Assembly: GCA_963807865.1 (NCBI GenBank)
Contig: CAWEDK010000017.1
Span: 186,001-250,000 of the forward strand
DNA length: 64,000 bases
Reading direction: 5' to 3'
Origin: VAZQ01 sp963807865
GTDB taxonomy: Bacteria > Pseudomonadota > Alphaproteobacteria > Rhizobiales > Xanthobacteraceae
The position numbers and the translations under genes are program-made. The notes beneath the pieces are model-generated. The model saw only the letters and a program-made list of their open reading frames with translations, did not search any database and was not told the origin of the DNA. Shown here piece after piece: positions 9,899 to 19,404 of this stretch (the first letter of the stretch is position 1; each line of letters begins with the position of its first letter).

Positions 9899-10906
9899 TC
9901 AGAGCTTCTTGATGAGTTCGTTGGTCGCGATTGCGTTCATGTCAAGATCGGTCTTGGTGAAGCCCGCGTCCTTGTAGATCTTTGCCCCTTCCTGCAGCGA
10001 AGGGATGTCGATCCAGCCGAGGCCATTCTTGCGCGTATTGGCGTTCTGCGAGCAGAGCAGCCGTAGCTTCATGCTGGCGGCGACCCGCGCCGGATCCTTG
10101 CCGTCGATGGCAACTTTGCTCGTGATCGCGACGGCCTCGTCGGGATTCTTCAGCGTGTATTCCAAGCCCTTCTTGTAGCCGCGCAGGAAGCGCGTGATCA
10201 GGTCCTTCTTAGGCTCGAAATACTTCGCCTCGACCGTGAAGAGGTCGGTCGACGTGTTCAGGTAGTCGCGCGCCCAGATCACGTCGACGACACCGAGGCC
10301 AGCGGCCTGCATGCCGTACAGAATGGAATCGGTCGAGGCCATAGCATCGACCTTACCTTCGATGATGGCGGGCGCGGCGTTGAGCCCGAGCGCGACCAGT
10401 TCGACGTCCCGTTCGCTCATTCCGTTCAGTGCGAGGATAGTCGCCAAGTTATAACGCGTGCCGCTCGCCATGCTGATCACGCCGATCTTTTTGCCCTTCA
10501 GGTCTTGCGGTGTGATGATCTGCTTGTTCTTCAACGCGAACACGTTGAAAACATTGACCGGATAGATGTCGTAGACGGCCTTCAACTGACTACCCTTGTC
10601 CGCGGCCAGGTAGATTGCTTCCGGTCCGCAGAACGCGATGTCGGCGTTGCCGGCAATGACGTTCCTTAGAGCATCGCCTGAGCCTTGCCCCGGCAGGAAC
10701 TCCATGTCGACGTTCTCGGCCTTGAAGAAGCCCTTCTGCTCCGAGACATAGATGTTGGCCTGTTCGGCGAGGCGCGGGCTCCAGCACGCCATCCGAACCT
10801 TCTCCACCGCGGCCTCGGCGGTCCGAACCCACGGAGCGGTGATCCCGACGGCGGCCGTGGCAGCCAGAAGCTGCCGGCAATTCAGTGGTCGACTATTGGT
10901 GGTCAT
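9899..10906 (-). CDS. ABC transporter substrate-binding protein, NMT1/THI5 family
   Basis: A periplasmic receptor of 335 aa. The signal peptide is near residues 10-32 (RQLLAATAAVGITAPWV, cleavage near AEAA). Receptor features are SEQKGFFKAENVDMEFLPGQ, GNADIAFCGPEAI and DLKGKKIGVISMASGTRYNL. It is the last gene of a minus-strand ATPase-permease-receptor operon (12639 down to 9899). The family binds thiamine precursors, taurine, aliphatic sulfonates or aromatic acids. The ligand probably feeds the hydrolases encoded at 13-20 kb. Confidence 0.88.
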   Translation of the reverse strand: MTTNSRPLNCRQLLAATAAVGITAPWVRTAEAAVEKVRMACWSPRLAEQANIYVSEQKGFFKAENVDMEFLPGQGSGDALRNVIAGNADIAFCGPEAIYLAADKGSQLKAVYDIYPVNVFNVFALKNKQIITPQDLKGKKIGVISMASGTRYNLATILALNGMSERDVELVALGLNAAPAIIEGKVDAMASTDSILYGMQAAGLGVVDVIWARDYLNTSTDLFTVEAKYFEPKKDLITRFLRGYKKGLEYTLKNPDEAVAITSKVAIDGKDPARVAASMKLRLLCSQNANTRKNGLGWIDIPSLQEGAKIYKDAGFTKTDLDMNAIATNELIKKL

Positions 10907-10955
10907 GATCGTTCCTTCCGATTGCTCTTGTACACATTTCAGCTTGCTGGGCGGT

Positions 10956-11795
10956 TCAATCGCCTCGTTTGATGTATCTCCACGAGAAAGCCGTCCGCTC
11001 GATGAGCTCCATGATCTTGTAGAGGACGATGCCGATCACGGTCAGATAGACGAAGACGGCGAACATCAGCGGCGTGTCGAAGCTGCCCTGGGTCACGATG
11101 ACGAGAGCGCCGAGCCCGCGGTTGGCGCCGACGTATTCCCCGACCACTGCGCCCACGACTGCGAGCGTGATCGCGACACGCAGGCCGGCAAAGATCACCG
11201 GTAGTGCATTCGGGACGCGAAGCTTCAGAAACGTCTGCCAGCCCTTGGCGGTCAGCGCGCGAAAGAGCTCAAGCTGATAGGGATTGGCGGAGGTCAGCCC
11301 GATGATGGTGTTCTCCAGCAGCGGAAAGAAGCACACCAGGGCCGTGATCACGACCTTGGGTGCGATGCCGAAGCCGAGCCACACCACCATGATAGGCGCG
11401 AGCGCGAGTTTCGGGAGAGCCTGCGAGGCCAGAATGTAAGGACCGAGGATCGCCCGCATCAGCTGGCTTTGGGCAGTCATCACGCCCAACACTATCCCCA
11501 ACACGCTACCGAGGAGAAATCCGAGCAGGATTTCGGTGAGCGTCGTCCACGCGTGATAGGGAAGCAGACCGTTCACGGTGTTCTCGACAAGCGATTCCCA
11601 CACCGTATAGGGCCCCGGAAGGATCAACGGCGAGAGCCCCATCAGCCGGACATATCCAGCCCAGGCCAACAACACGCCGATGAAGACGCCGATTGACAGG
11701 CACGTCTGTCCCGCCGGCGTCGTGTACCAGGGAATCCGAACGACATCGTCGGGATTGGAGTTGGTCTGTTCGGACAAGGAACCGACGGCGGCCAT
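10956..11795 (-). CDS. ABC transporter permease (SsuC/TauC-like)
   Basis: An inner-membrane permease of 279 aa with about six hydrophobic segments. The first spans residues about 28-50. The BPD_transp_1 core follows, with an EAA-like loop near residue 185 (LTAKGWQTFLKLRVPNALPV). It sits between the ATPase (stop 11806, 10 bases away) and the receptor, so the three form one importer. The reading frame is intact, unlike the paralogous permease at 2475-3273. Confidence 0.88.
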   Translation of the reverse strand: MAAVGSLSEQTNSNPDDVVRIPWYTTPAGQTCLSIGVFIGVLLAWAGYVRLMGLSPLILPGPYTVWESLVENTVNGLLPYHAWTTLTEILLGFLLGSVLGIVLGVMTAQSQLMRAILGPYILASQALPKLALAPIMVVWLGFGIAPKVVITALVCFFPLLENTIIGLTSANPYQLELFRALTAKGWQTFLKLRVPNALPVIFAGLRVAITLAVVGAVVGEYVGANRGLGALVIVTQGSFDTPLMFAVFVYLTVIGIVLYKIMELIERTAFSWRYIKRGD

Positions 11796-11805
11796 GGGTT
11801 TGCCC

Positions 11806-12639
11806 TCAGTCCATCATGCACTGTTTCATATCGCGACACAGCGCGATAAATCGATCGTCGAAGCGATGTTCCGGGATGCGCGGCCGCGGAAGGTTGATCT
11901 CGAACACTTCCTTGATGCGGCCCGGACGGCTTCCGAGCACGACGACCCGGTCCGACAAGAAGGTCGCTTCTGCGATGTCGTGGGTGATGAAGATCGCGGT
12001 CGTGCCGCTCATGGACCAGATGCGCAGCAACTCCATGTTCATCTGTTCACGCGTAATCGCATCGAGCGCCCCGAACGGCTCGTCCATCAGCAACAGGGAC
12101 GGCGCGAGCACGAGCGCGCGGGCGATGGCGACACGCTGCTGCATGCCGCCGGAAAGCTGGATCGGATAGTGGCCCTCGAAATCGCCGAGTCCCACCATCT
12201 TGAGCAGTTCGCGCGCCTTGGGCGCGTAGTCGCGCCGCTTGAGCTGAAAGATTTCGATCGGCAGGAGGATGTTTTCCATCACGGTCCGCCATTCCAGCAA
12301 CACCGGCTGCTGGAATACTAAGCCCATGTTGCGGCTCGGCCGCGTCACGGCCAGCTCGTCCAGCATTACGGTCCCACGACTCGGCGGGATCAGTCCGGCG
12401 GCAATGCGAAGCAGCGTCGTTTTCCCGCACCCGCTCTCGCCGAGGACCGAGACGAAATGGCCTTCGGCGATGTCCAGATTGATGCCGTCGAGCACCGTGT
12501 TGCGATTCGAGTCGACGACGAACGACTTTGAAATGTCCTGAAATCGAATCTTGGGTTGCCGCTCCAATTGCGGCATCGACGGCTCAACGACGGCCATCTG
12601 GCTGTACGCATCGGCGCGCAGGCCCGACACACGCTTCAT
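11806..12639 (-). CDS. ABC transporter ATP-binding protein (SsuB/TauB-like)
   Basis: The cytoplasmic ATPase of the NMT1-type importer, about 277 aa. Motifs are Walker A GESGCGKTT, Q-loop VFQQPVLLEW, signature QLSGGMQQRVAIARAL, Walker B LLLMDEPFGALD and H-loop ITHDIAEA. The start at 12639 (MKRVSG) has CGGAG 8 bases upstream; the longer frame to 12771 has no better site. It is the first gene of the operon and diverges from the deaminase-like gene at 13059. It could also energise the ATPase-less permease at 2475-3273, although that is speculation. Confidence 0.9.
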   Translation of the reverse strand: MKRVSGLRADAYSQMAVVEPSMPQLERQPKIRFQDISKSFVVDSNRNTVLDGINLDIAEGHFVSVLGESGCGKTTLLRIAAGLIPPSRGTVMLDELAVTRPSRNMGLVFQQPVLLEWRTVMENILLPIEIFQLKRRDYAPKARELLKMVGLGDFEGHYPIQLSGGMQQRVAIARALVLAPSLLLMDEPFGALDAITREQMNMELLRIWSMSGTTAIFITHDIAEATFLSDRVVVLGSRPGRIKEVFEINLPRPRIPEHRFDDRFIALCRDMKQCMMD

Positions 12640-13058
12640 CAGTTGACTCCGTGACTTCACGCCGAACGCCGTCGCTTGATCCTGTCCATTGCAATGCAAT
12701 TTCCGGACCGGTCTGGTCTCGATCGCGGTCAGCGCCAGCGCCGCGGCCGTCAAGACCGGAGAGGATTTCACTACGCCCGACCATGCGCTCGCTCAACGAG
12801 AACCACATGAGGAGACTACACCTCTGCGAGTTGAACAGAACCTTAGAGATAAAAAATGCAGTATGCAATCTGAAAAATATGCGATGCTGGCGCCCTCGGA
12901 TGGTTGTGCGAACAATGAGCAAAAGCGCGTGGATTTGCCGCCGATTTATGCAGTTGAACGTTTCAACTCGGTGGGCGGACTTCGTGGTGCTTCCGGCGCA
13001 CAGCCGCACGTTGGACATGCGTCGTTAAGATGCGATCGCGCGCAGATAGGAGCGGAGA
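12640..13058. other. 419-base divergent promoter region
   Basis: This gene-free region separates the ABC operon from the deaminase-like gene. It is more AT-rich around 12835-12890. It holds a TGCA-N3-TGCA palindrome (listed separately). Short frames here have no recognisable protein features. Confidence 0.6.
12857..12867. promoter_or_regulatory. candidate operator palindrome TGCAGTATGCA
   Basis: An inverted repeat TGCA-N3-TGCA lies in an AT-rich stretch of the divergent promoter between the ABC importer and the deaminase-like gene. FCD-type GntR regulators often bind short palindromes of this kind, and one is encoded at 20799. The link is inference from position only. Confidence 0.3.
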
Positions 13059-14456
13059 ATGGTTGAAGTCGTGGATATCTTGATCGAGCGTGGCACGTTG
13101 CTGACCATGGATCAGCAACGGCGGATCCTGACCGATGGTGCAATCGCGATCCGTGGCGACCGGATCGTCGCCGTCGGCAAGACGGCCGAACTCCGCAAGC
13201 AATACCGCGGAACCAAGACCATCGACGCATCCAACCGTCTGGTTATGCCCGGCTTGGTCAATGGCCATGCGCACCTGAACGAGATCGCCCGGGGGTTGAT
13301 ACCGGACGACCTGAAGACCAGCGATTGGTTGAAGGACTGGTGCTATCCCTACTTCGCGGCGACGACAGCGGAGGATGAATATTGGTATTCGCAATGCCTT
13401 ATCGCCGAGATGATCCGCTCGGGTACGACCTGCGTCGCCGAGCCGGGATGCAAATTTCTGCCGGAGGTCGTGAAGTCGATCGAGAAGAGCGGCATTCGCG
13501 CGACGACCGGCAGTTGGGTCTGGGACCACGCCGGGCCCGACGGCCAGAAGTGTCCCGAATATTTCCTCAAGATGAGCCTGAAGGAATGCCTGGAACTGAC
13601 CGAGAACAACATCAAGTCGTTTCATGGGGCGGCCAATGGCCGCATCAAGATCTTCGCGACCATCGAAGGTGTGGGAACCTGCTCGGATGACCTGATGCTG
13701 GGCGCGAAGGAGATCGCCGACCGCTACGGGACGCAGACCCTGATGCACAAGGCCAGCTCCCGCGAAGAGGCGGCGACTGAAATGCGCGTCACCGGCCACC
13801 GGCCGGTCGAGCACATGTACAAGATCGGGTCGCTCGGTCCGAACGTCTACCTCAACCACATGACCGCGGTGGATCCCTACGAGGTCGAGTACCTGGCGGA
13901 GACCGATACCAAGGTCTGTCAGAACCCGCCCGCCGCGCTGAAACTCGCCAAGGGCACGACCCAGATGGGCAAGTTCCTCGAGATGCGGAAGGCGGGCGTG
14001 ACGGTGGCGCTCGGGTGCGACGGCGTCAATTCCGGCGACCACAAGGACATGTTCCGCGCGATGTATCTCGCTGCGACGCTGCCGAAGGATGCGCGCATCG
14101 ACCCATCCGTCATCACGGCGGAAGAGGTGATTGAGATGGCGACACTGAGCGGCTATCGCGCGGTCGGCTGGGACAAGGAATTGGGCGTCCTGGAAGCCGG
14201 CCGCAAGGCCGACCTCATTCTGATCGACATCGACCGTCCCGAATTCGTGCCGACCTACAACTACGTCTACAGCCTCGTCTACACGGCGAGCGGCGACTGC
14301 GTCGACACCACGATCGTCGATGGCAATATCCTGATGGAGAATCGCGAACTCACGACGATCGACCTCGGCGAGGTCCGCGCCCACTGCCGCGAATTGGCGC
14401 CGAAGCTTTTGCAGCGCTCCAACGTCAAGCCGGTGTCGCGCTGGCCGATCGTCTAA
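13059..14456 (+). CDS. amidohydrolase-superfamily (deaminase/chlorohydrolase-like) protein
   Basis: A TIM-barrel metal-dependent hydrolase of 465 aa related to the AtzB/TrzN/S-adenosylhomocysteine deaminase group. It begins with the usual beta-sandwich (DILIERGTLLTMDQQRRIL). The HxH motif is NGHAHL (His70 and His72). Further ligands are LMHKAS (His230), LNHMTA (His267) and GCDGVNSGD (Asp321). The Glu normally three residues after the third His is Ser233 here, so classical ring deamination may not be its reaction. AGGAG precedes the ATG. It ends 3 bases before the convergent amidase. The substrate probably arrives through the divergent ABC importer. Confidence 0.85.
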   Translation: MVEVVDILIERGTLLTMDQQRRILTDGAIAIRGDRIVAVGKTAELRKQYRGTKTIDASNRLVMPGLVNGHAHLNEIARGLIPDDLKTSDWLKDWCYPYFAATTAEDEYWYSQCLIAEMIRSGTTCVAEPGCKFLPEVVKSIEKSGIRATTGSWVWDHAGPDGQKCPEYFLKMSLKECLELTENNIKSFHGAANGRIKIFATIEGVGTCSDDLMLGAKEIADRYGTQTLMHKASSREEAATEMRVTGHRPVEHMYKIGSLGPNVYLNHMTAVDPYEVEYLAETDTKVCQNPPAALKLAKGTTQMGKFLEMRKAGVTVALGCDGVNSGDHKDMFRAMYLAATLPKDARIDPSVITAEEVIEMATLSGYRAVGWDKELGVLEAGRKADLILIDIDRPEFVPTYNYVYSLVYTASGDCVDTTIVDGNILMENRELTTIDLGEVRAHCRELAPKLLQRSNVKPVSRWPIV

Positions 14457-14459
14457 GGG

Positions 14460-15915
14460 CTATTGCAGTCCCGCACGGTCGAGCGCACCCGGCAGCGGCA
14501 ACCTGCCGGGGCCGCCGGCGATGGCCTCCTCGCACTGAGCCGCAAATGTGAGAACCAGGCGGTCGCAGCCCCACGGTCCGACGATCTGCAAGCCGACGGG
14601 CAAGCCGTCCGCCAAACCGCAGGGGATCGATATGGCCGGTTGTCCGGAGATGTTGAAGGGATACGTATACGGCGTCCACGTGATCCAAGGCAGCGGCGCG
14701 TCCGCCTCTCCGCTGTCCGGGATTTCCGCGTCCGCCGCGAATGCCGTCAACGGCATCGTCGGCATTATGAGAAGGTCGTAGTCGTTGAACAGCGCAAAGG
14801 CCGAGGCGATGAAGCGGCGCCGCGCATCGATGGCGCCGAAATAATCCGGCAGGCTGTACTGCTGCGCCAGGTCGTAGCAGCGCGCGAGGCCCGCATCCAT
14901 GATGCCGCGGCTGTGCTTGACCTGCTCGACGAAACCATACCCGCGGCCCGTCACCCAGAATGCCTCGAAGATCGCGCGGGGGAGGGCGGCCGGCATTTCC
15001 GCGCCCACGCGTTCGACGTTGAGTCGCGCCAGTGCATCCAGCGTCGCTGAGAAAGCGATAGAAACGCCAGAGTCCGGCGCAAAGCCGAACGGCTGCCGGA
15101 GGACGCCGACACGTGCCCGTCCCTGCCGCAAGCGTTCGAGCCTCCACGCTTCGTCAGTCGGATAGCTCCCGAAGGACAGCGGGTCGCGCGGCTCCGGCCC
15201 CTCGGTTACCGCCAGGACAAGCGCTGCGTCCTCGACCGAGCCGCACAGCGGCCCGACGTGCGACAATGTTTCGGTCACCGTCCCCGGATAGACCGGAATG
15301 CGGCCGAGGGTTGGCTTCAGGCCAACCGTCCCGCAAAAGGCGGCCGGGATCCGGATCGAGCCGCCGGCATCGGAACCAAGCGCGATCGGGACAGCGCGCG
15401 CGGCGACCGTCGCGGCCGAGCCGGCGCTTGAACCGCCGGAATTTTGCGCCGGATCGTAAGGGTTGCGGGTCACGCCGGTGAGCGGAGAACTGCCGGTTCC
15501 CTTCCAGCCGAACTCGGGCATCGTGGTTTTCCCGATGATGACCGTACCGGCCGCCAGCATGCGCGCGACCATCGGAGAATTCGTAGTCGGCCGGGTCAGC
15601 CGGCGACGTCCGCGATCCTTTGAGGACCGGAAATCCATTCAGATAGAAGTTATCCTTGATGGCGATCGGGACGCCATGCAGCGGTCCTCGCAGCCGCCCC
15701 TGCTTTGCCTCCGATTCCCGCTCGGAGGCTTGCGCAAGCGCGTACGCCTCGAGGAAGGTGACGTAAGCATTGATCTGGGGTTCCACTATCTTGGCCAGAT
15801 GCAACGCGCATTCCGCAAGCTGAACTGGCGACACTTGGCCTTGCGAAATCAGTTCCCCCATGCGCCGGCCTGAGAGCTGCGCATAGTCGGTGAGCGAGAG
15901 CGTGGTGTACGGCAT
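14460..15915 (-). CDS. amidase (amidase signature family, GatA-like), one frameshift
   Basis: An amide hydrolase of about 485 aa with the Ser-cisSer-Lys triad. The catalytic Lys is in GVPIAIKDNF (residue about 82). The Ser pair is in NSGGSSAGSAAT and GSDAGGSIRIPA. The N-terminal frame from 15915 breaks near 15585, where an extra base falls between PADPADY and NSPMVARML; the frame then continues to 14460. It shares an operon with the upstream M20 gene (23 bases apart). It probably cleaves a linear amide produced by a ring-opening step. It is convergent with the deaminase-like gene. Confidence 0.85.
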
Positions 15916-15938
15916 GACCGTTCGCCCGTCCCGTGACG

Positions 15939-17126
15939 TTACTGGCCCATCAGGTTCAGAACCGTCAGCGTATTGATGCGGGTTGCCGCATCCATGTCGC
16001 TGATCGCCAACGATTCGTCGGGCTGGTAAACCGGCTCACCGCCAGGTCCGAAGATGACTGTCTCACAGAGGTGGCCGACGCTCGCGGTGTCCGCGAGCCA
16101 TGATCCGCCGCGGAATTCGGCCGGGCGGCCCATCACGGTTTCCCATGCCTCCTTGAGGCAGATGACGACCTTCGAATCGGTCGGCACCATGAACGAGCCC
16201 TTCACGTCCGCGACCTTGATTTCGATCTTGAGCTGCGGATCGCGCGCCTTGGCCCTGTTGATCGCCCCTTCGATCAACGCGGTCGACCTCTTCCAGCGAA
16301 ACGCCCGGCTGCGGCCGCGTATCGACACGGATCGTGCAGCGGTCGGGGATCATCGAAGGGCCGCCGGGAAACAGGCCGCCGATAGATGCGACCGACCGCG
16401 GTATAGAGCTCGGGACCGACGAGTACCTTCATCTCCTCGGTGATCTTCGGAAAATACTTCAGCTTCGAGAGCTCCTCGGCGACCGGCAGCATCTTCTCGA
16501 TGGCGTTGACCGCGAGGTACTTGTGGCAGGTATGCGCCGAACGGCCGATGGTCGAAATATCGAAGTAGTAGCGGCCGCGGTGCGCGACATAGATCTGCAT
16601 GTCGGTCAATTCGCCGAGCACGCAATAGTCGAACTTGTGGCGATTGAACAGATCGATGGCGCCGGTCTGATCACCCATATGATCGCAAACCGCCGCAAAC
16701 GTGATCTTGCCGTTGAACGGCATGCCGCTTTCGACCAGCGTCTTCATCGCGCCGATCTGACAGCCCAGCCCTGCCTTCATATCCATCACGCCGTGCCCGA
16801 ACAGCCGGTCGTTCTCGATCGCGGCATCGAACGGATCGCGCGGTCCAGCCCTCGCAGACCGGCTTCGTATCGAGATGCCCGGTGAACAGCAGGTGTGGAC
16901 CGGGCCGGCCGCTGTCGATCTCCCACAGCGTGTTGACGCGGCCGTCGAATACGTCTTCGCACCAGACGCGTCCCACGCCGAAGGATTTCAGGTAATCGGA
17001 AAGCTGGCGTCCAAGACCGCCTTCCTTGCCGTTGGTGCTGTCGGTGCGGACCATGTCCCGTGTCGCGACCAGCGAAATCTCATTGGCGAGATGGCGCTCA
17101 ACTTTTTCGATCACGTCCGCAGTCAT
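15939..17126 (-). CDS. M20-family metallohydrolase with altered active site, three frameshifts
   Basis: A protein of the M20/ArgE/DapE fold, about 395 aa when repaired. Seen are LLFTGHLDTKP (HxD), MDMKAGLG (bridging Asp), GELTD (Glu) and the dimerisation domain (YYFDISTIGRSAHTCHKY). Breaks lie near 16845, 16385 and 16275. Two normally invariant sites differ inside unbroken stretches: the DEE catalytic/metal pair reads DHM (AAVCDHMGDQTGA), and the C-terminal His ligand reads Tyr (EPVYQPDES). At most one canonical metal site remains. An M20-fold enzyme with unusual chemistry, 5-nitroanthranilate aminohydrolase, is known from Bradyrhizobium. It starts the minus-strand unit that ends with the amidase. 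Confidence 0.78.
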
Positions 17127-17377
17127 ACGACGCTCCTTGCAGGAAAATTTCAGTCGATTGAGCCGTGGTCCGCATCTCTCGTGGCTTTACGTGACTGTGC
17201 GGCGAGATGCTCGCCGCTCGACCGTCACGCCAACAACGAGGAAAGGTCGGCCGGAAGGCCGCTGACAAAGCCTTCACGCAGGTTCAGTGAGTGCATCATG
17301 CCAGCATCTTATGTACTTTTAATTCATTATTCAATCCTGTAGGATGAGGTTGTCGACAATTCCTCCGGCCGCGGCCA

Positions 17378-18241
17378 ATGGCACCCCAACAGACTGCCAA
17401 GACATCAGACGGTGTGACCCTCGCGGTGCGGATGGCGGGTGACGGCGCTCCGGTTGTTTTCCTGCACGAATTTTCTGGCGACTTGCGCAGCTGGGCGCCG
17501 CAGTTCGCGCATTTTCAATCCCGCTATCGGTGTATCGCCTTCAACGCACGCGGCTATCCGCCTTCGGAGGTTCCGGGCGAAGTCGCGCACTACAGCCAGG
17601 AACGGGCGGCCGACGACGTGGCCGATGTCCTGCGAGGGTTCGGCATCGACAGTGCGCATCTCGTGGGGCTGTCCATGGGCGGCTTTGCCGCCCTGCACAC
17701 CGCCATCAGGCATCCGACACTCGTCCGCTCGCTGGTCATCGCCGGATGCGGCTATGGCGCCAAGCCAACCGAAAGCGCGGATTACGGCAACGCGATGAAG
17801 CGCGAGGCTGATCATGCCGAGGCCATCGGAATGAGGGCGTATACCGAGGAAATGGGTGGGAGCCGTTACGCGAGGCTTCTGCAGCTCAAGGATGGGCAAG
17901 CGTGGACGACATTCGTTACCGAGCTCAATGAACATTCGGTCGCCGGCATGGCGACGACCTTACGCGGCGTGCTCGCCACGCGCCCCTCGCTCTGGCATAT
18001 CCAAACGCAGATCGCCGCGATTGCGCAGCCGACGCTGCTCGTCATCGGCGACGAGGATACGCCCTGTATCGAACCGAATCTATTTCTGAAGCACACGCTG
18101 CCGGACAGCGCGCTGTGCATCATGCCGCGAACTGGCCACCTTCCGAACCTGGAAGAGCCGGAGCGTTTCAACGCGATCGTCGGCCGCTTCCTCTCCTCGG
18201 TGGAGGACGGAAGCTGGCAACGAATCAGAAGCACTTCCTGA
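17378..18241 (+). CDS. alpha/beta-fold hydrolase
   Basis: A 287-aa alpha/beta hydrolase similar to 3-oxoadipate enol-lactonase-type and epoxide-hydrolase-like enzymes. Visible parts are FLHEFSGD (oxyanion region), the nucleophile elbow GLSMGG (Ser about 101), GDEDTPC (Asp) and RTGHLPNLEEP (His). The triad is complete. It heads the plus-strand unit hydrolase-SDR-NIPSNAP-aminotransferase and diverges from the M20/amidase operon across 251 bases. An AT-rich stretch near 17300-17340 is the likely promoter. It probably hydrolyses an ester, lactone or C-C bond in the local pathway. Confidence 0.85.
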   Translation: MAPQQTAKTSDGVTLAVRMAGDGAPVVFLHEFSGDLRSWAPQFAHFQSRYRCIAFNARGYPPSEVPGEVAHYSQERAADDVADVLRGFGIDSAHLVGLSMGGFAALHTAIRHPTLVRSLVIAGCGYGAKPTESADYGNAMKREADHAEAIGMRAYTEEMGGSRYARLLQLKDGQAWTTFVTELNEHSVAGMATTLRGVLATRPSLWHIQTQIAAIAQPTLLVIGDEDTPCIEPNLFLKHTLPDSALCIMPRTGHLPNLEEPERFNAIVGRFLSSVEDGSWQRIRSTS

Positions 18242-18257
18242 AGGTGGAGAAATCACG

Positions 18258-19010
18258 ATGACAAAGCGTCTGTCGGGCAAGGTTGCGTTGGTCACGGGCG
18301 GTGGCCGGGGATTGGGCCGCGGCATTGCGGAAGGTTTCGGCGCGGAGGGCGCCAAGATCGTCGTCAACTATGTGAAGGACGCCAACGCCGCCGAAGCCGT
18401 GGTCGCGAAGGTCAAGGCCGCGGGGTCCGATGCCCTCGCCGTCAAGGCCGACGTGGGTGACGAAAAGGCGGTGCAGGCCATGATCGATGCCTGCATCCAG
18501 AAGTTCGGCAAGATCGACATCCTGGTCAACAACGCCGGTCATCTGAACTCGTCCCCGCTCGCAGAAATGTCGGTCGACATGTGGGACGAGATGATCCGCA
18601 TTCATCTGCGTGGCATGTTCCTCTGCACACGCTTTGCAATCCCGCACATGCTGAAACAGAAGAGCGGCAAGATCATCAACATGACCGGAACATTCGGCGT
18701 CACCGGCGGCGCGGACTTCACCCATATGTCGGCCGCCAAGGCCGGAATGATCGGCTTCACGCGCGCACTGGCGCGCGAAGTCGGCAAGCAGGGCATCAAC
18801 GTCAACGCCATCGCACCCGCCATCATCCGCACCGACCTCTACAACTTCATGCCAGACAACGTCCGCGACGAGATCGTCGGCGCCTATCCACTGGGCCGCG
18901 TCGGCGAAGTCGAGGATATCGTTGCGACCGCGATGTTCCTCGCCACTAAGGACTCCGATTTCTTCACCGGCCAGACGCTCTGCGCGGCGGGCGGCGATGT
19001 CATGGTGTAA
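18258..19010 (+). CDS. SDR-family protein lacking canonical Ser and Tyr
   Basis: A Rossmann-fold short-chain dehydrogenase/reductase of 250 aa. The cofactor site is normal: TGGGRGLG near residue 13 and NNAG near 91. The catalytic tetrad is not. The usual Asn is His116 (a known variant), the Ser is Gly144 (IINMTGTFG), the Tyr is Met157 (THMSAAKAG), and only Lys161 remains. The frame is unbroken across this part, so a sequencing indel does not explain it. Either the protein catalyses something other than carbonyl reduction or it has a binding role. It lies 16 bases after the alpha/beta hydrolase, in the same operon. Confidence 0.85.
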   Translation: MTKRLSGKVALVTGGGRGLGRGIAEGFGAEGAKIVVNYVKDANAAEAVVAKVKAAGSDALAVKADVGDEKAVQAMIDACIQKFGKIDILVNNAGHLNSSPLAEMSVDMWDEMIRIHLRGMFLCTRFAIPHMLKQKSGKIINMTGTFGVTGGADFTHMSAAKAGMIGFTRALAREVGKQGINVNAIAPAIIRTDLYNFMPDNVRDEIVGAYPLGRVGEVEDIVATAMFLATKDSDFFTGQTLCAAGGDVMV

Positions 19011-19041
19011 GGCCCGATCAAGCAGCAAAGGACGAGAATTC

Positions 19042-19356
19042 ATGATTGTCGAAGAGCGCACCTACACGCTGAAACCCGGAACGGTTTCGGTTTATTATAA
19101 GGACTACGACCCGCGCGGGCTGGACATCCAGAAACGCATCCTCGGAAACCTGATCGGCTATTTTCACACCGAGATCGGGGAGCTCAACAAGGTCGTCCAC
19201 CTGTGGGGCTATGACAGCTTGGCGGAGCGCGAGAAGCGCCGGGCGGCGCTGTTCGCCGATGCGGATTGGCTCGCCTACCTCGCCCAATCTCCCGACATCG
19301 TCGTTAGCATGGAATCGCGCATCCTCGTCCCCGCACCGTTTTCGCCGATCCGGTAA
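19042..19356 (+). CDS. NIPSNAP-family protein
   Basis: A 104-aa protein of the NIPSNAP / dimeric alpha-beta barrel family. It begins MIVEERTYTLKPG and carries HLWGYDSLAEREKRRAAL, both typical of the family. Bacterial members are frequent in catabolic operons; their biochemical role is not established. The ATG at 19042 follows GGACGAG. It lies between the atypical SDR and the aminotransferase on the same strand. Confidence 0.85.
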   Translation: MIVEERTYTLKPGTVSVYYKDYDPRGLDIQKRILGNLIGYFHTEIGELNKVVHLWGYDSLAEREKRRAALFADADWLAYLAQSPDIVVSMESRILVPAPFSPIR

Positions 19357-19404
19357 TCGTCATCGCGCCATCACGGCGCGAACCACTGCCATGAAGGGTC
19401 GCGT

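Noticed and set aside
10928..10936. TTGTACACA as a possible GntR box
   Set aside because: It lies between permease and receptor inside an operon, is only nine bases and is not a clear palindrome with flanks.
12963..14384. A 473-codon minus-strand frame opposite the deaminase-like gene
   Set aside because: It is a GC-rich antisense shadow without recognisable motifs; the plus-strand gene has metal ligands and a ribosome-binding site.
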